A model generated the notes under the pieces. It searched no databases. It had not been told where the DNA came from and saw only the letters and a program-made list of their open reading frames with translations. From Paraflavitalea pollutisoli (GTDB lineage: Bacteria; Bacteroidota; Bacteroidia; Chitinophagales; Chitinophagaceae), in NCBI RefSeq assembly GCF_029360705.1, contig NZ_JARKMX010000014.1, positions 186,001 to 250,000 on the forward strand: a stretch of DNA of 64,000 nt. Direction: 5' to 3'. Position numbers and translations under genes: made by a program. How positions within the stretch are numbered: position 1 is the stretch's first letter; each line of letters starts with the position of its first letter. Positions 15,814 through 24,581 of the stretch are shown piece by piece.

Positions 15814-16644
15814 TCATTTGTCCCGATCATCGAAATACTTCCTGTAACGTTCGATCAACCGGAGAAGAAACCGAAGTGGCTCTTTGCGACTTTCATTTTG
15901 CTGCGTCACCTGGCTATGAAGGCTAAGATCAACCGACCAACTTTCCTGAAAATGCTCCATGACCTCTTTCAAAGTGGCATTACCAAAAAAGCCGTCGAGG
16001 TAGAGGGCCTTTCCCAACTCACTCACCTCCGATGTCGATGCTGTACAACGCAACGTAGACTTTGAAGGTAAACGCACTGGAGCACTGGCGGGATGGTCCA
16101 GTTGTGACAAACGCCGGTCGACATACTGCATGTACAATTCTGTCGCCAGCAATTCGGCCAGTTGGATTTCACCAGCCGTTGAGCAGGGATCATCTATACT
16201 AAAATGTAAGGGATGGAAAAAAGCATCTTCATGGCCGCGTACAAAGTATTGCTCGTCCAGGGCATTGCTACCCGACTTGCAATAACACCAGAAGGAATCG
16301 TTTTGCGCTAAGACCTGGCTGGCTGCATCCAGCTCCCTGGCCAGGCGCTCCTTTTCCAGCTTGGGGGCGTTCAACTTGCCTAGCAGCAAATGCTGTACAC
16401 GCTTATAATAGATATACCGGCTGGAAACCACCGCTTTGATATGCTTGAAAAAAAAGATCTCCGCTGCCCGGTCCGGGAAACCCTGCTCATTGACCGATTG
16501 CCTCAGTTGCCGCAGACTGTTGCGGCATTGTTGAATACGACTGGCATACACCGCAGGCGGGTCATTGTCCTGCGCCTCCAGTTCGCCGAGTTCATGGAGC
16601 AATGTTTGCAGCTGACGGGAAAATTGATCCGATTTGTTTTTCAT
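15814..16644 (-). CDS. RteC domain protein
   Basis: A 276-residue protein matching the RteC family, regulators first known from Bacteroides conjugative transposons, where RteC activates excision genes. The N-terminal half has the family block FFFKHIKAVVSSRYIYYKRV. The C-terminal part has the winged-helix-like stretch LRCTASTSEVSELGKALYLDGFF, where TS-x-x-S-E-L-x-x-A-L-Y-x-x-G-F corresponds to the family S-K-T-D-L-x-E-L-x-Y-A-L motif, and a basic tail (FLLRLIERYRKYFDD). The start at 16644 has the TCAAATCAATTTGT leader also seen before a kinase at 10228. Many RteC copies in Chitinophagaceae sit outside intact transposons; no integrase or mobilisation gene is visible here. Confidence 0.85.
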   Translation of the reverse strand: MKNKSDQFSRQLQTLLHELGELEAQDNDPPAVYASRIQQCRNSLRQLRQSVNEQGFPDRAAEIFFFKHIKAVVSSRYIYYKRVQHLLLGKLNAPKLEKERLARELDAASQVLAQNDSFWCYCKSGSNALDEQYFVRGHEDAFFHPLHFSIDDPCSTAGEIQLAELLATELYMQYVDRRLSQLDHPASAPVRLPSKSTLRCTASTSEVSELGKALYLDGFFGNATLKEVMEHFQESWSVDLSLHSQVTQQNESRKEPLRFLLRLIERYRKYFDDRDK

Positions 16645-17088
16645 ACAAATTGATTTGAGTTTGTAGATATTGAATGCACGTGCCCTTTAACCGGCAGCGT
16701 GCTGCTATTACATTGTCACGTGGGCATCGGATCAAATACAGGGATATCGGAAAAGATTCGGTTGTGCGCGTTAGGCAGCAACAAAATTAATAGCGGTTAA
16801 GCATTCAAAAAATTAGCATATGCTAAGAAATTGCCGATTTGCCTGGTTGTTTTCAGGCATAAATTGACGTATGTTAATTTTCGAAGACGCCGCTTTTATC
16901 ATCAACAACTTACCCGGGCCCATGCAGCGTCCATTGATCAACGATAATCCCTCATCCGGCAGCGAGCATGTTTGTGTTGTTTTATAAGTTTGTTTATATT
17001 TACGCTGCTTTTATCACCGTTAGTAGCCACTGTGTCCCAACCAAACAATCCAGAGATCATTTTATTCACCCAATAAAATGAATAGCAC
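16645..17088. other. Divergent intergenic region with a palindrome and a candidate -7 element
   Basis: About 440 bases between RteC (left) and the Crp-like gene (right). It includes a perfect 14-bp palindrome, TTAGCATATGCTAA at 16813-16826, and TAAGTTTG at 16985-16992, which fits the Bacteroidota -7 consensus TAnnTTTG, although no good -33 TTG is present at the expected distance. No gene is apparent. Confidence 0.5.
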
Positions 17089-17721
17089 ATGATCGATTGG
17101 ATTGACCAGTTTTTCACCTACATCGAAAGCAAGAAAAAGCTGCCAGCGCAGACCCTTGACCAACTAAGGCTCCACATTGTCATCGAAAAAATCCCGAGGA
17201 ATACCTGCATACTTCATTATGGCGCCATGAGCGACAAAATGTATTTTATTTGCCAGGGTGCGATGCGGGGCGAAATGCGGGAAATGGAGAACGAGGAATG
17301 GCAATACAAGTCATCTCGCTTTATGATGGAGCAGGAGATCGTCTTCAACGTAGAGAGTTTTGACGACCAGGTACCCAGCAGAGAAGCTATTTACACCCTG
17401 GAACCTGTCATCGCATTGACGATTAATCGCAATGAATACTATGACCTTGAAGCTGCCTTTCCTGAACTGGGTGGCCTTAGGGCAGACCTGGCTTTTGGGG
17501 TCATCAAGAAGGACAATAAACGTATCGAAGGCAAACAATCGCTCAACGTAGAGAAGCGAATTATATACCTCATAGAAAATGAACCGGAATGGATGAAACG
17601 GGTTCCCCAAATATACCTGGCGTCCTACACCTCCACTACACCAGAAAATTTCAGCCGCACCCTCAAAAAGATACGGAGAAAGGGCCTCAATAGAGATGGA
17701 CAAACAAACGAACCATCCTGA
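17089..17721 (+). CDS. Crp/Fnr family transcriptional regulator
   Basis: A 210-residue protein with an N-terminal cyclic-nucleotide-binding-like beta roll (about 20-120: PRNTCILHYGAMSDKMYFICQGAMRG, then SREAIYTLEPVIALTINRNEY) and a C-terminal helix-turn-helix (QIYLASYTSTTPENFSRTLKKIRRKG). The sugar-phosphate binding motif of true cAMP binders (F-G-E-x-x-L-x-x-x-P-R-x-A) is not recognisable, as in most Bacteroidota members of this family, so the ligand is unknown. It stands alone, converging on two receiver genes, and may control the nearby stress genes. Confidence 0.88.
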   Translation: MIDWIDQFFTYIESKKKLPAQTLDQLRLHIVIEKIPRNTCILHYGAMSDKMYFICQGAMRGEMREMENEEWQYKSSRFMMEQEIVFNVESFDDQVPSREAIYTLEPVIALTINRNEYYDLEAAFPELGGLRADLAFGVIKKDNKRIEGKQSLNVEKRIIYLIENEPEWMKRVPQIYLASYTSTTPENFSRTLKKIRRKGLNRDGQTNEPS

Positions 17722-17735
17722 TCAATCGCCACCCC

Positions 17736-18155
17736 TCACACATTATTAATATGCTTGCACAGTTCCCAATAATCGAAGATCTTGGTCAGCATCGTACGGA
17801 TCGTGCCCATACTCGCTGGTTTCATGAAATACCCCTGCACACTCAGTATATGGGCTTTCCGCACAGTCGATGGGTGGGCATTGGTAGAAATGAAGACAAA
17901 GGGGATCCCTTTTTGACGGAGATACTCGTCGGCTTGTATCTTCTCTTTGAACTCCAACCCATTCATCCTGGGCATATTGATGTCTGACAGGATAACAAAT
18001 GGCTGCTCAGTGGTCGTGGAGAGGTATTGCAGGCATTCCTGACCGCCGTTAAAAAACCTGATCTGGTTGGGTATACCCATGTCACGGATGATTTCCGCAT
18101 AAATATCCCGGTCATCCGGATCGTCGTCGACTATAATGATGGGCCCTTTTGTCAT
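17736..18155 (-). CDS. Single-domain response regulator (receiver only)
   Basis: A 139-residue CheY-like receiver. Acidic pocket D10-D12, phosphoacceptor D58 in VILSDINMPRMNG, the Thr/Ser position in FVFISTNA, and the conserved Lys in GYFMKPAS are all present, so it should be phosphorylatable. There is no output domain, so it probably acts by protein contact or as a phosphorelay intermediate. Its start overlaps the end of the second receiver gene by 4 bases (18152-18155), so the two are translationally coupled. No kinase is directly adjacent; hybrid kinases elsewhere may serve. Confidence 0.92.
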   Translation of the reverse strand: MTKGPIIIVDDDPDDRDIYAEIIRDMGIPNQIRFFNGGQECLQYLSTTTEQPFVILSDINMPRMNGLEFKEKIQADEYLRQKGIPFVFISTNAHPSTVRKAHILSVQGYFMKPASMGTIRTMLTKIFDYWELCKHINNV

Positions 18156-18592
18156 ATGGTGGTTGAATGGTTGACGTCGCCATGCAAATGACCTTCCGCC
18201 AGTTGCTTAAACCAATGCGCAGTTGCAATGATCTCTTTCATCGTCAACCCCTTCGTGCGGCAGGCAAAGGCGCCGGCAGCCATTAAAGCCTCCTGCGCAG
18301 CGGGCGACACCAGGGTAGTGTAGATCACTACCGGTATATGCCCGTACCGGGTGCTCGCTTTTAAGGTGACAAGTAATTCGAGGGCCGAACTGCCAGGCAA
18401 GGAATTATCCAAAACGATGAGCGACGGATAAAGCGGTTGTTCTACCGTATCCAGGTAATGCATCAATTGCGCCCCATCTGCCAGTTTCTTAATGTCTGCT
18501 GCAGCACCAATCGCCAGGAAAGCTTCATCGAGCAACATCCGGTCATCGGCATCATCCTCCACCGCAACGATCTTAAAGGTCGCCGTACGCAT
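18152..18592 (-). CDS. Single-domain response regulator (receiver only)
   Basis: A 146-residue receiver protein, first gene of the coupled receiver pair. It has the acidic cluster ED-D-A-D-D near residues 12-17, phosphoacceptor D62 in LIVLDNSLPG, a switch Thr in VVIYTTLV and Lys in ACRTKGLT. The usual Lys-Pro pair is Lys-Gly, a mild variant. The C-terminus (AHWFKQLAEGHLHGDVNHS) is His-rich and has no known domain. Two phosphorylatable single receivers in tandem suggest a phosphorelay or a competition between partners for one kinase. Confidence 0.9.
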   Translation of the reverse strand: MRTATFKIVAVEDDADDRMLLDEAFLAIGAAADIKKLADGAQLMHYLDTVEQPLYPSLIVLDNSLPGSSALELLVTLKASTRYGHIPVVIYTTLVSPAAQEALMAAGAFACRTKGLTMKEIIATAHWFKQLAEGHLHGDVNHSTTI

Positions 18593-18618
18593 ATCTTTTT
18601 TGGGTATTTATAAAAAAA

Positions 18619-19275
18619 TCATTCCCCTGTCTCCGCATGGGGTGCATCCACCGGCTTGGACTGCGGCGATCCTTTTTGCCGCAGAAAGATCGATAACACG
18701 ATAATGGCAAATACACTCAGGAACTCACTCTGCCAGTTCTGAAACGATTCAAACCAAAAGCGGCTGTCGCCGATAAAGGCGCCCAGCGATTCCCGAGGCT
18801 TTCCCTGGCTGATCAGTTGTTCGTTCTCGTCTTTCAGGCTGCCATAGAGGTGCAGCAGAAAGGAGCCCGCAAACAAGAGCAGCAAAACGATCGTCAGCGA
18901 ATGCTTATACACCGCCAGCACCCAGCCTCCCTTGCGTACCGGCCAGGGCGCACCGGGCCGGCTTGCGGAAGGTTCCCGGTCTACTTCTTCCTCCCCTTCA
19001 CCCTTTTTTGACTCCGAGGAGCCTTTCTGGTACAGGAAGATCGTCAACCACACAAACAACGCCATTTGCAAAAACTCACTCTCCCAGTTCTCAAACGTGG
19101 CTTCTATAAAATGGCCCGATGTAATGTATTGAGCAGCTTGCACCGATGCCTGCCCTGCTTCTTCCCGCTCCTTATTGTACTCTTTCATACCCGTAACGAA
19201 CTGGCCAACGATCGACACCAGGAAGAGCGCCAGGAAGATAATGGACAAACTGTTGTTTTTAATGAAACGCGCCAT
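18619..19275 (-). CDS. DUF6766 family membrane protein
   Basis: A 218-residue inner-membrane protein with four hydrophobic helices in two matching halves. Each half ends in a near-identical block, FENWESEFLQMALFVWLTIF and FQNWQSEFLSVFAIIVLSIF, both followed by L-Y/R-QKGS-x-x-SK. The halves flank a charged linker (KKGEGEEEVDREPSASR), so the protein arose by internal duplication. This matches the uncharacterised DUF6766 family, which often lies next to stress genes such as YciE-type ferritin-like proteins, as here. The start at 19275 (MARFIKNNSLSII) is preferred to one ten codons upstream. Function unknown. Confidence 0.82.
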   Translation of the reverse strand: MARFIKNNSLSIIFLALFLVSIVGQFVTGMKEYNKEREEAGQASVQAAQYITSGHFIEATFENWESEFLQMALFVWLTIFLYQKGSSESKKGEGEEEVDREPSASRPGAPWPVRKGGWVLAVYKHSLTIVLLLLFAGSFLLHLYGSLKDENEQLISQGKPRESLGAFIGDSRFWFESFQNWQSEFLSVFAIIVLSIFLRQKGSPQSKPVDAPHAETGE

Positions 19276-19510
19276 ATACAATAGGTAGATGATCGTCGAT
19301 ACCAATTACGTACCAGCCGGTCACCGGCAAAGTTCAACCGCCATTGCCTGGATCACACAGGAGGAAAAGAAGGGAAAGACAATACACAATTAAGTGTCCA
19401 TCCAATACCTCCTCGTACAGGAAAACCGTCTTCAATACACCATTCACGCTGCAATCCACGCTGGCACAGGCTTTGAACAGGTACCCTGAAAATAAAACAA
19501 ACATATATTT

Positions 19511-20110
19511 ATGGCAAAGACTAAAACACCCGCGAAAAAAAAGCAGTCAACTGCAAGCAGTGGTGCCGCTAAAGGCAATACACAACTGGAAAAGTTCTTC
19601 CTCGATTCAATGAAAGATATTTATTGGGCAGAAAAAGCGCTGACCAAGGCCCTGCCCAAGATGCAGAAAGCTGCTACAACCGAAGAGCTGCAGGAAGCCA
19701 TCGGCACCCATCTCGTGCAAACCCAGGAGCAAGTAGGCCGTCTGGAGCAAGTATTCCAACTGCTGGGTAAAAAAGCCCAGGCAAAAAAATGCGACGCCAT
19801 GGAAGGCCTGATCAAAGAAGGAGAATCGATCATTGAAGAAACGGAAGATGGAAGTATGACCCGTGATGTAGGGATCATCGCTGCGTCGCAAAAGGTAGAA
19901 CACTACGAGATCGCTACCTACGGTACCCTGGTTCAATTGGCACATACCCTGGGACAGGAAGAGATTGCCGACATCCTGGCCACTACGCTGGACGAAGAAA
20001 AAGAGACTGACCTGTTGCTGACCGATATCGCCGAAAACAATGTTAATTGGGAAGCTGAGCAGGAAAATGGTGAAGATACAGATGACGAATCAACCGAGGA
20101 AGAAGAATAG
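19511..20110 (+). CDS. YciE-type ferritin-like domain protein (DUF892)
   Basis: A 199-residue four-helix bundle protein of the YciE/DUF892 family. After a basic, disordered N-terminus (TKTPAKKKQSTASSG) the domain begins QLEKFFLDSMKDIYWAEKAL and continues through ETEDGSMTRDVGIIAASQKVEHYEIATYGTL. The E and H residues at family positions (E in YWAEKAL, E-x-x-H-Y-E) suggest a di-metal site. The tail is strongly acidic (ENGEDTDDESTEEEE). Family members are induced by osmotic, heat or desiccation stress; the precise reaction is unknown. A paralogue lies at 34744-35418. A bidirectional terminator follows. Confidence 0.93.
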   Translation: MAKTKTPAKKKQSTASSGAAKGNTQLEKFFLDSMKDIYWAEKALTKALPKMQKAATTEELQEAIGTHLVQTQEQVGRLEQVFQLLGKKAQAKKCDAMEGLIKEGESIIEETEDGSMTRDVGIIAASQKVEHYEIATYGTLVQLAHTLGQEEIADILATTLDEEKETDLLLTDIAENNVNWEAEQENGEDTDDESTEEEE

Positions 20111-20136
20111 TGTGTACCGACTGGTTCGCAAAAAAG

Positions 20137-20157
20137 AGCACCGGATCAACCGGTGCT
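20137..20157. terminator. Bidirectional terminator between convergent genes
   Basis: AGCACCGG/CCGGTGCT with loop ATCAA; TTTTCTTTTT follows on the plus strand and, beyond a CTC, TTTTTT on the minus strand. It separates the YciE-type gene from the convergent alcohol dehydrogenase gene. Confidence 0.88.
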
Positions 20158-20203
20158 TTTCTTTTTGCTACTATCTATAAAAGGTCGGATGGTTTAAATA
20201 ACC

Positions 20204-21376
20204 CTATACTGCCCAGGGATCCAGTACCACCTTTACGCAATTGTCTTCTTTCTGTTTGAACATCGAATAGCCATCGGCTATCTTCGCAAGAGGCAAGCGG
20301 TGCGTGATGATGTCGTCGAGCACAACCCTGCCCTGCACCACATACTCCAGTAGTTCATCGATGTATTTCTGCGCCGGCGCCTGTCCGCCTTTCAGCGTAA
20401 TACCTTTATCGAAGAACTGGCCAATCGGGAAATTGTCGTAAGTGGTGGGATATACCCCCAATACAGATACTGTTCCGCCGCGTCGCACCGCACTCATGCA
20501 AGCCTCCATCACTTTTACCGACCCCTTCTCCAGGTTGATCACTGCTTTGGCGCGGTCGAGCAGATCCCGGTCCGGCTCGAAGCCTACGGCATCGATGCAG
20601 GCATCCGCCCCACGATTATAAGTGACTGACCTGATTTGTTCAATCACGTTCTTGCCATTGCCTTCCCACAGGATGGTTTCGCAATTGGCCACGCGTGCTG
20701 CCTTGTCGAGCCGGTATTGTAACGTATCGATAATGAATACGCGACCCGCGCTCCGCAACCAGGCGCTTTTGGCGGCCATAATGCCTACCGGTCCGGCCCC
20801 AAAGATGGCGACGGTTTCCCCACCTTTGATATTGGCCCAGTCGATGCCGGTATAACCCGTGGGAAAGATATCAGTAAGAAACAATACCTGCTCGTCGGTC
20901 AGGTTGTCGGGCACCTTCCGCGGACCGTAATCGCCATAAGGCACCCGCACGTATTGTGCCTGTCCACCGTCGTAACCACCGTAAAGATCGGTGTAGCCAA
21001 ACAAGGCGCCGCCCTTCTCCGTGAGCAAGCCACCCTCAGGGCCATAATTTTCAGGATTGCTATGTTCGCAATGCCCCGGCAACTGGTGGTTGCAGAAGAA
21101 ACAATGGCCGCAGGCGATGGGAAACGGTACCACTACCCGATCGCCTCTTTTGAGGTTATTGACCGAACTGCCGGTTTCTTCCACAATGCCCATGAACTCG
21201 TGCCCCAATACCATGGGGCGTGGTTGCGGTATGCCGCCGGAATAGATGTGCAGGTCCGATCCGCAAATGGCGGTCGCGGTGACTTTCAATATAATGTCCC
21301 GTGGGTCCTTGATGATGGGATCATCGACCGTATCACAGGTGACCTTACCGGGTCCGTGTATAACTGCTGCTTTCAT
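20204..21376 (-). CDS. Zinc-dependent alcohol dehydrogenase (MDR, formaldehyde dehydrogenase-like)
   Basis: A 390-residue medium-chain dehydrogenase. Catalytic zinc ligands are C38 (AICGSDLH), H59 and E60 (GHEFMG); the structural zinc site is C89, C92, C95 and C103 (CGHCFFCNHQLPGHC). The Rossmann motif is GAGPVG in AIFGAGPVGIMAAKSA. Length and insertions (GGYDGGQAQYVRVPYGDYGPRKVPD, DAVGFEPDRDLLDRAK) match the glutathione-independent formaldehyde dehydrogenase-like branch that is frequent in stress gene clusters. The actual substrate is uncertain. An SDR gene lies 15 bases upstream on the same strand, so they are probably cotranscribed. Confidence 0.92.
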   Translation of the reverse strand: MKAAVIHGPGKVTCDTVDDPIIKDPRDIILKVTATAICGSDLHIYSGGIPQPRPMVLGHEFMGIVEETGSSVNNLKRGDRVVVPFPIACGHCFFCNHQLPGHCEHSNPENYGPEGGLLTEKGGALFGYTDLYGGYDGGQAQYVRVPYGDYGPRKVPDNLTDEQVLFLTDIFPTGYTGIDWANIKGGETVAIFGAGPVGIMAAKSAWLRSAGRVFIIDTLQYRLDKAARVANCETILWEGNGKNVIEQIRSVTYNRGADACIDAVGFEPDRDLLDRAKAVINLEKGSVKVMEACMSAVRRGGTVSVLGVYPTTYDNFPIGQFFDKGITLKGGQAPAQKYIDELLEYVVQGRVVLDDIITHRLPLAKIADGYSMFKQKEDNCVKVVLDPWAV

Positions 21377-21391
21377 AATGGTAAAAGATGG

Positions 21392-22195
21392 TTAAAGACT
21401 TGAATATTTATTGACCGGCTCCTGTTTCTTTTTCATGTTATCGGCTACGGTGCTGTCGGGCAGTACGTTACTCATCGCCACATTGACCTTGTTGTGGAAG
21501 CCCGATACAACCATATCCTTACCCGCCATCAGCGCTTCATAACCATCTTTGGCCACCTTAGCCGCATCGTCCAGTTTGCCCTCCTGTACCACTTTCGATT
21601 CTGTCATCCCGGCTTTGTTGAAGAAGTCGGTATCGGTGGCGCCTGGCAGCAAAGCGGTGATTACTACCCCTGTATCTTTCAGTTCACTGCGGATGGCCTC
21701 TGTAAAGGACTGCACAAAGGCCTTGGTACCGTGGTACACCGACTGGTAAGGGCCGGGTGCCTTGCTGGCGATGGAGGAGAGGTTGAGGACCTTACCGTAG
21801 CCGCGGGCCACCATGTCTTTTACGAATTGCTTGGTCAGTATGACCAGGCTGCTGATGTTGAGGTCGATGATCGCGAGTTCGCGTTCGATGTCTGTTTCGA
21901 TGAACTTACCGTACAGCCCCTGCCCGGCATCATTGACGAGCACATCGATGCGTATGCCCTTATGGATCATTTCTTCATAGACCTCGAAAGCACTTTGCGG
22001 GTGAAAGAGGTCTTTGTTAATCGTGATCACGTCAATGCTGAAAGCCTTCAATTCGGTAGCCGTATGCTGCAACGTCGCCTCGTCGCGGCCAACGATCACC
22101 AGGTGGTACCCATCCCGGGCAAACAGCCTGGCCAATTCATGGCCAATACCACTGGTAGCCCCGGTGATCAACGCATATTTTTTTTGTTGTGACAT
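21392..22195 (-). CDS. SDR family oxidoreductase
   Basis: A 267-residue short-chain dehydrogenase. It has the NAD(P)-binding motif TGATSGIG (residues 11-18), an NDAG motif where NNAG is usual, the active-site Ser in LNLSSIAS, and YHGTK as the Y-x-x-x-K pair. The LVIVGRDEATL segment with Arg after the second strand suggests NADP preference. The domain order and QSFTEAIRSELKDTGVVITALLPGATDT are typical of DltE-like classical SDRs. The C-terminus (KKKQEPVNKY) is basic. It is the first gene of an SDR-MDR pair; the substrate is unknown. Confidence 0.92.
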   Translation of the reverse strand: MSQQKKYALITGATSGIGHELARLFARDGYHLVIVGRDEATLQHTATELKAFSIDVITINKDLFHPQSAFEVYEEMIHKGIRIDVLVNDAGQGLYGKFIETDIERELAIIDLNISSLVILTKQFVKDMVARGYGKVLNLSSIASKAPGPYQSVYHGTKAFVQSFTEAIRSELKDTGVVITALLPGATDTDFFNKAGMTESKVVQEGKLDDAAKVAKDGYEALMAGKDMVVSGFHNKVNVAMSNVLPDSTVADNMKKKQEPVNKYSSL

Positions 22196-22417
22196 ACTAT
22201 TTTATTTGGTGAATACCGGTGCAGCAGCGATAACTATGCCCTATCAGGTTAATGAGCTACACTGCCAGCAGGTGGGAACTAAGTTCCCCGTGGCGTGGAG
22301 TATCATTGCTATTGCTTACCCCTCAATTACTGGCCGATGGTGACTTGTAGCCATAAGGCACCGATCACTGCCAGGGCACAAAGTTTGCGCGGCCGCTATT
22401 GATCAACCCAACTAAAA

Positions 22418-23626
22418 ATGAAGACCTTCCTGCTCTTATCACTTGTTATCACACACCACTTTGTAGTACATGCCCAAAAAGGGCATCCGGCGAAGCAGCC
22501 AACTTCAGCCAACGTTCATACTTACTTTGCCGCCCACCAGGATTTTCAACCATCACTGGTGAGCAAATTAAAGGTGCCGACGGGCTTCAGGGTACAGGTG
22601 GCAGCCAGTGGGCTGGGCAAACCCCGTATGATGGCCGTAGGTGCCAACAATAGTCTCTACATCACCCGGCGCGATGTGGGTGATGTATTGCTGCTGCAGC
22701 AAATGGACGCCAACGGCCAATTCCAGTCGCTGAAAACCATTGTAGCGCAGTTCAACGGCGTACACGGCATCACCATTCATGACGGATGGCTGTACCTCTG
22801 CGCTACCAAAAAACTGACCCGCGGCAAACTTAATGCCGATGGTACTGTGGGCCCACTCGACACGCTGATCAATGACCTTCCTGATGGCGGCCAGCATGAT
22901 AACCGCACTATTGCATTTGGGCCCGATAATAAATTATATGTAACGGTAGGGTCGGACTGCAACGACTGTAAGGAAACCAATCCCGAGCACGCTACCATCC
23001 TGCAAATGAATGCGGATGGCACCGAAAGAGTCGTTTACGCCCGCGGCCTGCGCAATACGTTGGGATTCGACTGGCACCCGCAAACCAGGGAGTTGTGGGG
23101 CATGGACCACGGCACCGACTGGCGGGGAGATGAGATACCGCCAGAAGAATTGAATAAGATCGTGAAAAACGGGGATTATGGATGGCCGCTCGTGTTTGGC
23201 AAACAGACCGTCGATCCTACCCGCGAAGACCCGGTAGGCAGTACCAAGGAGGCCTATGCCAAAACCACGCAGCCCGCCGTATGGCTTTTTCCTGCTCATG
23301 CGGCGCCCATTGATTTCCGTTTCCTGGGCAACGCCCCGCAGGCTAACTACCCGGCGGGTTATGCGACCGATGCCCTCGTCACCTGGCATGGCTCCTGGAA
23401 TCGCCAGCAGCCGGAAGGGTTTAAAGTGCAACGTATCCGGTTTGTGAACGGACAACCCATTGCAGTCGAAGATTTCCTCACCGGCTTCTTTGATCCTGTG
23501 GCCAAAACAAGGTTTGGCAGGCCGGCCGGGCTGGCCATCGCCCCCAACGGCGTCATCTTTATTTCCGACGATGCAGGTGGCGTTGTCTACGCCGTGACAA
23601 CCACAGCAACCACTGCTAAAAACTAA
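22418..23626 (+). CDS. Secreted PQQ-dependent sugar dehydrogenase-like beta-propeller
   Basis: A 402-residue protein with a signal peptide (residues 1-19, ending HAQ) and a six-bladed soluble aldose dehydrogenase/sorbosone dehydrogenase fold. Recognisable blocks are NRTIAFGPDNKLYVTVGSDCNDC, ARGLRNTLGFDWHP, MDHGTDWRGDE-x-PPEELN and NGDYGWP, where the R-N and G-D-Y-G-W-P elements line the PQQ and calcium site in the family. It probably oxidises a sugar or alcohol in the periplasm, but PQQ synthesis genes are not in the window. The next gene, another beta-propeller, begins 4 bases after the stop, so the two form an operon. Confidence 0.87.
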   Translation: MKTFLLLSLVITHHFVVHAQKGHPAKQPTSANVHTYFAAHQDFQPSLVSKLKVPTGFRVQVAASGLGKPRMMAVGANNSLYITRRDVGDVLLLQQMDANGQFQSLKTIVAQFNGVHGITIHDGWLYLCATKKLTRGKLNADGTVGPLDTLINDLPDGGQHDNRTIAFGPDNKLYVTVGSDCNDCKETNPEHATILQMNADGTERVVYARGLRNTLGFDWHPQTRELWGMDHGTDWRGDEIPPEELNKIVKNGDYGWPLVFGKQTVDPTREDPVGSTKEAYAKTTQPAVWLFPAHAAPIDFRFLGNAPQANYPAGYATDALVTWHGSWNRQQPEGFKVQRIRFVNGQPIAVEDFLTGFFDPVAKTRFGRPAGLAIAPNGVIFISDDAGGVVYAVTTTATTAKN

Positions 23627-23630
23627 TTAC

Positions 23631-24581
23631 ATGAAAACACTATTGATAGGATTTCTTTTGCTCACGGTCATCGCCCAGGGCCAAACCAAACGCATCAACT
23701 TCAAAGCGCCGATGTTTTACCCCGAAGGCGTTGTCTATGACGAGGCGGGCAAGCACTTTTTTGTAGGCTCTGTAAAAACAGCCACCATCGGCACCGTCAG
23801 TGAATCGGGTGATTTCAAGACGTTCTTTGCCGATACGACGCTCAAGTCCAGCTTTGGCATGAAGATCGATCCCCGGTCACAAAAACTCTGGGTATGCACG
23901 GGCGATCCCAATTACAGCGATTATGTCGACTCTGCCACATACAAAAAACAGATCAGGCTTATCGCCCTGGATCTCAAGACGGGTAAACGGACCCATGATA
24001 TCGATCTATCCAATCTGTACCCCGGCAAACATTTTGCCAACGACCTGGTAATCGATGACGACGGAACCGTCTATATCACCGACAGCTATTCGCCGGTGGT
24101 GTACCGCGTGACTGCTGCCGGTAAGCCCGAATTATTTGCCCAGGATCCCCGCTTTGGGTCTGTAGACATCGGGCTCAATGGCATTGCCCTTACCAAAGAA
24201 TACGTGCTGGTGGTCAACAACGGCACTGGTCAACTTTTTGTCATCAACAAGCAAAACCCTTCCCAAATCAGGCCGGTGAAGCAACCTGCTTTCTTTCCCG
24301 GCGCCGATGGCCTATTATGGGACAAAACAGGCCACCTGGTGTTGGTGCAAAACAAGGGCAGCCACAAGATCTACCAGTTGCGGTCTACCGATAACTGGCA
24401 ATCTTGCCAACTGGTAGCCGCCACTTCCAGCGAAGACCGCTTTCTACAGCCTTCTACCGCTACCTTGAAAGGAAGTACCGTGTATGTCGTCAATTCCAAA
24501 CTGAATGAACTCAGTGATCCTACCGCCAAACCATCTGAGGAATTCTCTTTGCAGGAAGTCGTTTTCCGGCCCGTTAAATAA
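23631..24581 (+). CDS. Secreted SMP-30/gluconolactonase-like beta-propeller
   Basis: A 316-residue protein with a short signal peptide (LLIGFLLLTVIAQG) and SMP-30-like propeller repeats: FYPEGVVYDEAGKHFFVGS, FANDLVIDDDGTVYITDSYSPVVYRV and FPGADGLLWDKTGHLVLVQN. The N-D-L-V-x-D and D-S metal-binding positions of lactonases are visible (N in FANDLVI and D in TDSYSP). A gluconolactonase-like role downstream of the sugar dehydrogenase encoded just before it would make sense, converting aldonolactone to aldonate in the periplasm. It overlaps the convergent KTSC gene by 8 bases at the 3' end. Confidence 0.8.
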   Translation: MKTLLIGFLLLTVIAQGQTKRINFKAPMFYPEGVVYDEAGKHFFVGSVKTATIGTVSESGDFKTFFADTTLKSSFGMKIDPRSQKLWVCTGDPNYSDYVDSATYKKQIRLIALDLKTGKRTHDIDLSNLYPGKHFANDLVIDDDGTVYITDSYSPVVYRVTAAGKPELFAQDPRFGSVDIGLNGIALTKEYVLVVNNGTGQLFVINKQNPSQIRPVKQPAFFPGADGLLWDKTGHLVLVQNKGSHKIYQLRSTDNWQSCQLVAATSSEDRFLQPSTATLKGSTVYVVNSKLNELSDPTAKPSEEFSLQEVVFRPVK

